DNA of 64,000 bases from Bugula neritina (lineage: Eukaryota > Bryozoa > Gymnolaemata > Cheilostomatida > Bugulidae): assembly GCA_964035545.1 (NCBI GenBank), contig OZ037765.1, positions 20,406,495-20,470,494 of the forward strand, read 5' to 3'. The notes beneath the pieces were generated by a model, which was not told the origin of the DNA, did no database searches, and saw only the letters and a list, made by a program, of their open reading frames with translations. Within the stretch, counting starts at the first letter, position 1. The number at the start of each line of letters is the position of its first letter. This document shows positions 55,948 to 64,000 of this stretch, one piece after another. A program made the position numbers and the translations under genes.

Positions 55948-58900
55948 ATGGCGGCTGTGAGTGCAATCGGACAAGATTATTGTAGCAAGTATTTGTCACA
56001 GTTTTCTGCTGCTTCAAATCCTGCCAACAAGTATGGCTTAGACATGGACAGTCACAGCACCCTTGGAGCCGAGTATGACAAACTCTACGGCAGTATTCCA
56101 TATTATAACCCAGCGACAGTAGCTTATGCACATCCACAGGTATGTATTGGTAGCTAGCATGTCCTAATATCTAAAGTAGCCAGTGACACAAACTTTGGCT
56201 ATCTCTCCGTAATTACATTATAGATATAAATTAGAATAATTTTGTACTCTAATTTACGTGGTGCGTGTGTTTGATTTATCCATTAAAGTACAACCTGTGT
56301 AATAATTACGCTTATCACAAAAAAGACTGTGATTTTATTAATACCTTCTTCAAAGAAATTTATAAGCAAAATTGATGTTTTAAGTCTATGCAGCTCAGAC
56401 AGTTATCTGTACTACTTTAAAGATTTCCTCGTTTTCTAATTTGGTGTGTCTGTTAATATTTGTGTGTACAGTCAACTTGTTAGGCCTAGAAGTTTGGTTT
56501 GCAATTGTATTATTGTTAAATTACATTACCACTCTAGAGCGTAGAATATATCAAAATTTCTGATTAGTGATCTGTTAAATCCATATTTAGCAATAAATCA
56601 TCATTAGTGATGTAATAATAGTCATTTGATTACTAAATAAGCAATTCTTTAGGCAGCGACCTATTGACCCTGATGGGTTAGTAGTAAGAGTTTATTTTGA
56701 TGTTTTAAAGTGTCATTAGTAATTACTTATAGGATGACTGCTCTGCAATGCTGTGGCTTGTCTTTTTCAACACTGACACTAATAATCACTAAACCAGAAA
56801 ACTAATTCGTTTTATAAAATTTTGCGCAAACTAAAAGCCAATCAACTAGCGCAGTTGTTGGAACACCAGGCTGACTGAGGCAGCTCTGCTGTCTACGTAG
56901 TAACGGGAGCTTTTAAACTTTTATTCATCAACAAAAATATTCAACTAGAGCGTATTGTTGTTGTTGAGGATACTAAAACTATGCTTTCTTTACTGCTGGA
57001 GGTAAGTATCTCTTCAGTCTAGAGTATTCTATAGTTCTAGAAAACTTACTGATATTGAATAAGTGAATAGTTTGAAATGCTGTTGTTCAGTGGTGGATTT
57101 ACACATTGAGTTTTTCTATCACTCTGTTAGGCTACTGCCATAGTGATCTAGAGCGTGACAATAAGAACTCTTCTGTTATGTGCTAAAATTCTTCTTGTTT
57201 CTTAATCTCAGTTTCAAGTTATTCAAATTTGATTTTAGATGTTTAAGACTTATTCAATAGAACAATTTGTTTTGATGAAAGTTGTTGGCTGAATATTAGA
57301 ACTTGGAATTGCCATTGGCCCTCTGTTACTTGAAACACCTGCTAAAATATCCAATAACTTGTCTGGTGAATTTTTCACTGATAGTCTCAGCAACAAGACA
57401 GCAAGCAGTTTTACGCATATATAGTGTAAGAACAGATATACTATTCTAAATAGCCATCGGCAACAGTTCTTTTTGAAACTTCATTTAAGGAAACACAATT
57501 AGGAAGTAATTGTCCTGATTACCAGAATTTACAAATTATTCAAAAGTCTATACTCATTCTCTCCAACACAATAATATTAGACCAAACAGTTCAATAGTAT
57601 ATATATAGTTCTGCAGGTTTATGAATTAAGGTTACTATAAAGATCATGTTTAATTACAATTGCTGTGTCATAATATCATAATCATTGACTGTATGTTCAT
57701 ATTGTACAACTACTAATATCTGTGTATTGCCTTGTGCAATAAAATATGATGGCTAAAATATGATCTGTATGAATGGTGTCTGTATAGTTGTTTGTTATTC
57801 AACTTGATTGTCATTCTAAAGGACAAATTAAAAGCCCCTCTTCATGTTAAGCAAGGTTCACTGTGATATCATGTTGAACTTCATTTAGCACTGCTCTTTC
57901 ACTAGTGACTTTGTAGATGTATCATAACACATGAGCAAAGACCAAACAACTAACCTTTGCCCATTTTCTAGCTACTTTATGCTATTTTATTTGTTTTATG
58001 AAGTCACATGATGTCAAAATGTGTGATTTCATCACAATGCTTTTCAAGCTAGGAGTAACGCAGCAATTTTTTGAAATATAGAATATTACGTTAAATGTGT
58101 AAAGCTATTACTTTATTGAAATCAATGCTCGGTTGGCCAACTCACTATTGCTCGGTTGGTCCTTATATACCAAGGTGATATTTGTAATGCTGAGTTTACC
58201 CAGTGGCCCCTGTGGTATAATGGTTAAGCGCCTGCTTGCAAGCCGGAGGTCTCGAGTTCGAATTCCAGTTTGGGAAGAAAAGTTTTATAAAGTCTAGGCT
58301 AGATTCAAACTACCCATCAGTTCATTTGTACTAATAGATATATAATATACAATCATGCTGCATTTTACCAGCTTTTTCAGTTGAAAAAAACTAATAATTT
58401 AGTAAATACTGCTCCTAAAGAAAAATATCCCACCGCTAGCTTTTGGCCAATAAAACTAATCAAACAGGCCATGAGGATTTTCACAAGCTTGTTGAATATT
58501 TGTAGGCTTATCCACCAGCTGCATACGACATGAACTCCACAGGAAGCTACCTGTCTTCGCAGTGTAACAGCGCAACACCAAAGTCACTAAGCAGCTCACA
58601 GTACCCCTCTCAACAAACAGCCACCTGGAACAACGTGCAAAGTAAGTGGCTATTAGGAGAAAGTTATTAGTGCAAATTTACTTTACTGCATTATCCTTAA
58701 AAAATGCATTAGTCAAAATTTTGGCTATGTAAGTAAAATTTTTTACCGCCATTGTTTTACAATTTAGTCGTGCTCTAGCCAAAAGGTGGCGTCTAGAGTT
58801 TTGAATCAAATTGTTAAGGTTTTATTCATGGCATATGTGAGGTTTGGTGAGGTGCTATGAATGAAGAGATTCTTTTGCGACTACCTCACAGTTTAAGAAT

Positions 58901-61900
58901 TCTCATCAGCAGTAGTGCATGATGTGGTGACTGCGACATTTTCATGGCTTGACTCACTCACTTCCAGTGTCCAAAGCCAGCCATCCATCTAGACTTCATA
59001 ATGTCATGATGTATGATTGTGAGCTATCTAATTAATAGTTATTACATTAGTGGCAAATTTATAATAACCATTAGCCGTGAACCAAATTTCGACCCTGTCT
59101 GTTTAAAATAAAACCGGCCATTGTTTGGAAATGATGAGTCATTCAATATTCTCCTCACAATATTATTTCCTGGTTTGTTATTATAGACAAATAGGAGCAA
59201 CTTTTAATGAAGTATTTAGTGCTGTAGCACTAATGGTGTAATATTATATTGCTATGGCTTTTAATAATGTAGGCTGATTCAATTGAGTTTTGAGGAAATA
59301 GTGAGTTCAAGGCTAAAACTGTACAATAAAGAACTGGAGGACTGTAAATAATTAGCAATAATTGCATATAGGATGTTTTTGTTTTCAACATAAGGACAGT
59401 TTGTCTATCCCAACTGTCATATCTTCAAAATATAAGCTAGTCAAATCTAGGTATAGTTTCCATGTGATTCCTACTTTATGATTTCTTATGGAGCTTTCTC
59501 ACTGAGCTAGACTCATGTTATCACCTGATGTGGTTCACTTATCTTCCAGTAACTCTGTTGTTGTCCTGTCACTAGTAAAACAAACCACCAAGCCCTCCCC
59601 CTTACCCCTAGTCACAAGCACTAAAAGATAACATATTTACTGCAGTTGTATCTAGCATGTGACTTGCAATAGTATTTTAGACAGCAAGTTGCCACACAAC
59701 TGTGATTCTTCATATTTTTTGTAGTCATTACTTCTTTATAATAATTTTTTATAGATTTGGCTCTTTGGCCCTTGCTTGGAGTATATATAACAGTTTGGAG
59801 ATATAAAGCAGAACAATGAAGTTTCAATTTGTATTTAAATTTGCATCTGATCAGTGTAACATTTACTTGCTCAGTTAAGTCAATCATGGGCTGAAATTGT
59901 TGTATCTGAAAACAATAATACAACTTAGCAAAAAGATTAGTTTTACATGCAGCATCTATTATGACTTTCCATTGTTGGCTAGGAATCAAATTTCCACCCT
60001 TCACAGCAGCCTTGTAGACTGTGACTGCCCAGGGTACAATATTAGTAATTATGTTCTTTAGATAGTGGGAATTATCCCCCTCCTGCTCACACAAGTCACA
60101 TGGGTGGGTCTGGAGAGATGTATGACATGGCTGCGTACAACAGAGCCCAGTCTATGTACAATTCCTACGCCACTGACAATGCAGCCCAGTGGAGATATTC
60201 CAGCATGACAGATGTTAGCCAATCATCTCCAGATAGCATCTCAACTACTGCAGGTAAAATATTCATTATTATACATTTTCAGAATATTTTTTAGCAAAAC
60301 AATCTTAATTTTGATAAAGGGGGATGTTTGTTTTTGTACAGTATCTGTTTCTAGCTTTGACATTCATAACGACAAGAATTTTTCCAATATTAGAATAGGC
60401 AATATGAGCAGCACACTAAAAGTCACAAATTTACCATATAAACTAGAGGTTGTGCTTACCAGCTCCTAGCTTACACATTCCTAGGTTATAGCTGTATGCT
60501 ATCTTTATGGTATGGTGTTTAATCACAATCGCTGTATATTTAGATGTAACAACATTTTTGTTGTAGTCATTTCTAGCTATTAAAGTTTAATTCGGAAATT
60601 AATAAAATAATCATTTTATTGTTGAAAAACTATGCCAAAGAGCTTGTTATTGTCTAAAAGTTCATGAAGATTTTAATTTGAAACTGCAACCTTGAAATTT
60701 GTCAAGCCAGATTTTCATCACAAGGTCAAATCAAGGTCATGAGGTCAGCCATCTATGTCAAAATAAAATATCAAAATAGTTCAATTGACACAGTGAGCAT
60801 AATTAAGCGTACAGCAAAGCTGAAGAGAAACTGTATAAATAAAGGAAAAATTATGACAACTTGTGGCCATGCCTGCAAACTGTCGCATCAACAGTCCTCG
60901 CAGGCTCCATGCTCTTTAAAATACTGTGGGCTACAAGACGTTATACCTACTAGTGCCCATAGTGTAGGTAAAATATAATGATAACCTCTGTCTGTTGTAA
61001 AGTAGAGTAACAAAATATGTTCACTTGTTGATGGGTTCTAACTGCTACAGGAAAACAGTATGGTCAATGTTGGGGCTCAAGAAGAGCTAGTTCCACTTCA
61101 ACAGTGACTCAAATAATAATCATAGCATTGCTAAAACACTAATCATAGTATTACAGCTCATATGATAATACCATATCCACATGTATACTCTAGTATAACC
61201 ATACTAAAACTTTTATGTTGTAATACTCTGGGCTTTTAGTAATATAAAATTAGAGTTGTTAAATGAATTCTTCCAACTAACAAATATTTATGCTGCTTGA
61301 TAACTGCTTGTAAGTGTTGGTAATAAAGTTTCTTGTACAATGTTTTGGGCTGTTTGAAAAGTGAATTACAACTGAAATAAAACATTTGACCTGATTAGAG
61401 TGGTTTTAATGGAAAACATGTGTAATAACTGTATATAGTTTTAAAACTATAAAAGTGAAGAAAGCGTAATTAAACAAAGAAAAAGTAGATTACAATAAAA
61501 ATATATGGCAAAGAAACAAATATTGCCTAATAGGTGCTGTCTAGAACATAAGTATTCAATATAACATGGCAATATTTCTTTCAAAAGTGATAAAAGTTTA
61601 AATATGCAAAGAATTTAGTACAATTCTTGCATGTAAACATTTGGTTGGCAATTAGGTGCTACAATGTGTCAGCTGTAAATATTTATAGTAACTTAGGGTT
61701 AGGGCCGAAGTTGCAGAGTTGACAGCATTGTCACGGCAGCACATAGCTTCTATAACATGTGGTGGCTGCTCGTATATTTATTACTTTAGTAGAGATGCTG
61801 TGTTTATCTTATGAATATTTTGAGCTGCATATGTATATGCTTATACAACGGCTTTATTTCAAAATTAATATATTTTATTTACAGACAATAATTAACGATA

Positions 61901-63523
61901 TTTGTAAATATTTTATTTCTAATCAATTAATTTGGGTTAATAGAAAAAGCAACAGTCTCATGGAAAAATGCATTTTCAACTTAAATGTTTATCGGCAGTT
62001 AATAAAGACATCTATTGAATAAATTTTTCAGCAATTGAACACCTTAAAAAGTCCAAATCTTTTTAAATATCAGAAGATTGTATACTCATAATATGCCTAT
62101 TTAGCACATGCTTTTAATCAAGTAAATAAAACAATGGTTTATATTGCAAGTTGACTTTCTTATGATTTTAGAAACATGTAATATATAAAACATGATTTTA
62201 TTTTTAATTATAGTATTCATAAGTTGTGTTAATAATAAACTGCATAAATATTCACAGATATGGCTCAGCACGGCATGAATAATATGGATGACTTCTATCC
62301 AGATGGTAGAGAATGTGTAAACTGTGGTTCCTTGTCAACACCCCTGTGGAGACGGGACGGTACTGGACACTACCTCTGTAATGCTTGCGGCCTCTACCAC
62401 ACTGTTAATGGGCAGAACAGACCATTAATAAAAAGTGCGCAGAGAAGACTGGTGAGTTATTCAGAATAGTTATAATGCCCCCTTCCCTTTATTCTTACAA
62501 AAATAGAACAAAATTGAGTGCCACAAGTGATGAAAATGTAACTACCGATTGTAACAAAAATCAACCAGTAGGTATACATAATAAACAGAATATTAAAAAT
62601 AGCTATCATAACATAAAACTGATACCATTTTTTATTGTTTTCATTATTGTTGGTTTATGCAACTAAAGATGGCGCATTTTTCACATGTATGTTTCAAACA
62701 GAAAGTAAGTCAAATTACTACAGCTTTAACTTCAAAACATGTTTGTCAGGGTTAACATTGTTCAACATGCCTTTAAATAAAACTTTGCCAGCCTAAGTTT
62801 GGAATTGTAATAAACAATTTGGCAAGATACTATGCATGACACCCGTCATCATGTGACTATTGTAGAGCAATATCGTGTGATATCCTAAAGTCTCAATGTG
62901 AAATATATGAACCTAAGTAGACATTAAATTTGATCGAAGTTGACTAGCTGGTGTGAAACAAAACTTGAAACTCAATGGACATCAAATTTATTAATTCTAT
63001 TTTGAACATAATTTTCCTGAAATATTTTTTAGTTTCAGAACAAAGTATATACTCTTTTAATGTTATGATCATGATTTATATTAGTATAGCCAACATAAAA
63101 CACAAATATTTAAAATATATATATCATTTAATTTCATGGCACACTCAAACCGTTTTACTATGCATAAACAGTTACAAATTGTATATATAAAAAATTATAA
63201 ACACGTTATAGTGACATATAATCATATATCCATATCATATATATTTATTTTTAAGCTCGTGTGTTGTACAGATAACCTTTTGATAAATGCTATTTTTTGG
63301 CAATTGTCAGCTTAATCATTCTTGTACATTCTTATCTGGCAGTGTTTCTTACACTTTGTAATTGGCTTGAACATTCTGTATTCTTTGTTATTCTTAGTCA
63401 TCATCACGGAGACAAGGTGCAGCCTGTGCCAACTGCCACACAACGCAAACTACTCTGTGGAGACGGGATAATGAAGGGCAACCAGTTTGTAATGCTTGTG
63501 GACTTTACTACAAATTGCACAAT
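55948..63523 (+). CDS. GATA1/2/3-type zinc-finger transcription factor (3' end outside window)
   Basis: Nuclear DNA-binding factor recognising WGATAR. Coding exons: 55948-56139, 58506-58641, 60062-60253, 62258-62451, 63398-63523, giving 280 codons so far. An acceptor ends at 55923, so an upstream 5' UTR exon exists outside the recognised region. The first three exons encode a Tyr/Ser/Gln-rich N-terminal activation-type region. Exon 4 holds the complete N finger, CVNC to CNAC (CX2CX17CX2C) with [20 protein letters not shown]. Exon 5 holds the complete C finger, CANC to [13 protein letters not shown] after the N finger and GLYYKLHN in the C finger point to the GATA1/2/3 rather than the GATA4/5/6 class. 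The linker reads LIKSAQRRL, where relatives usually have a proline-lysine sequence. The basic tail after the C finger should lie beyond the last donor (63524), outside the window or in the AT-rich end. Confidence 0.9.
58188..58285 (+). repeat. tRNA-derived SINE, family A, copy in an intron of the GATA gene
   Basis: Head GAGTTTACCCAGTGGCCCC, then GTGGTATAATGGTTAAGCGC, GCTTGCAAGCC and TCGAGTTCGAATTCC. It is the best-kept copy and looks tRNA-like, but the 3' side does not pair with GGCCCCT, so it is not an intact tRNA gene. Confidence 0.65.
59961..60035 (-). repeat. Probable degenerate family A SINE, antisense in a GATA intron
   Basis: The minus strand reads CAGTCACAGTCTACAAGGC then AATTTGATTCCTAGCCAACA, parallel to copy 2. 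It accounts for part of the long antisense open frame across this intron. Confidence 0.35.
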
Positions 63524-63814
63524 GTAAGAACACTCTAACAACTCCAGGTTGTATAAACAAGTACTTGGTGTTTATAAAATAGTATAAATGAATTCACTGC
63601 TATTTTAAGTCACAAAAAAAGAGATGTTCGTTCAAATTTGTGGGTCATATTCTTCTTTTTTATTTAAATATTTTTTAATTAATAAAAAAGAAAAAATGTT
63701 CATTTTCAAAAATCATCACCTGGTAATACTTGCAATGATATCAAGTTTTAATAGTTTAGAAGAGAGTTTCAGCAAAGATTGTATAACGCTTCTTCTAAAG
63801 TTATTGTTCATCAA

Positions 63815-63857
63815 TATATATAGAACAAATATATATATGGAACAAATATATATATGG

Positions 63858-63948
<91 letters not shown>
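63815..63948. repeat. GAACAAATATATAT triplicate and (AT)n
   Basis: Three units of GAACAAATATATATATG from about 63821, then about 85 bases of AT. It lies in the intron after the C-finger exon of the GATA gene. Confidence 0.95.
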
Positions 63949-63955
<7 letters not shown>

Positions 63956-64000
63956 CATATATGTATTATGGTAATATTAATCATTGTAATATATTGTTTT

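Noticed and set aside
58206-58276. Possible tRNA gene.
   Set aside because: Promoter boxes are tRNA-like but the acceptor and T arms do not pair, and the same head occurs at 33103; it is a SINE copy.
59621-60094. 157-codon antisense frame in the GATA gene.
   Set aside because: It overlaps GATA exon 3 and a SINE relic, and has no recognisable domain.

Overview
The window is nuclear DNA from an animal. It is visibly AT-rich, the genes are cut by many short GT-AG spliceosomal introns, there are very long (TG)n/(AC)n and (AT)n tracts, and tRNA-derived SINE copies are scattered through genes and spacers. The GATA factor at the right end has the two-finger layout of metazoan GATA1/2/3, and the left third holds decayed Polinton/Maverick-type sequence. 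I cannot name the species. Nothing looks bacterial, and there are no CRISPR arrays or operons.

Layout. 1-5900: no recognisable gene, two tRNA-derived SINEs. 5950-17700: a graveyard of Polinton (Maverick) sequence. It holds a family-B DNA polymerase running from the exonuclease III region to the C terminus (6786-9476, many frameshifts, an internal 30-bp minisatellite), a second polymerase in pieces (10246-11465), three diverged copies of a small unidentified domain in intron-containing mini-genes (6006, 11847 and 13213), a decayed zinc-finger segment (15130), a multi-exon gene with a coiled-coil start and a possible doublecortin-like end (15635-16858), and a capsid-protein remnant fused by a deletion to a cysteine-protease remnant (16861-17684). 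17950-18040 is a nested palindrome, followed by an extraordinary (TG)289 tract. 18840-25680: intergenic, with small repeats.

25680-48520: two tandem, same-strand paralogues of an ANL-superfamily adenylate-forming enzyme (acyl-CoA synthetase-like). Each has 15 coding exons with identical phases and nearly identical exon lengths, predicted at 592 and 591 residues, with no broken frame. Between them (34819-38565) is a degenerate integrase-bearing element flanked by two similar direct repeats and carrying a 19-bp minisatellite. Both paralogues share an upstream block with the same four-to-five WGATAR sites.

48520-55920: AT-rich intergenic DNA with (AT)n tracts. 55924-63523: five exons of a GATA1/2/3-type transcription factor, including both zinc fingers; the 3' end lies beyond the window. 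GATA sites in the promoters of the two enzymes, next door to a GATA-factor gene, suggest but do not prove a regulatory link.

All exon limits come from reading frame, splice signals and, for the enzyme pair, paralogue-to-paralogue comparison; no alignment or database search was run.
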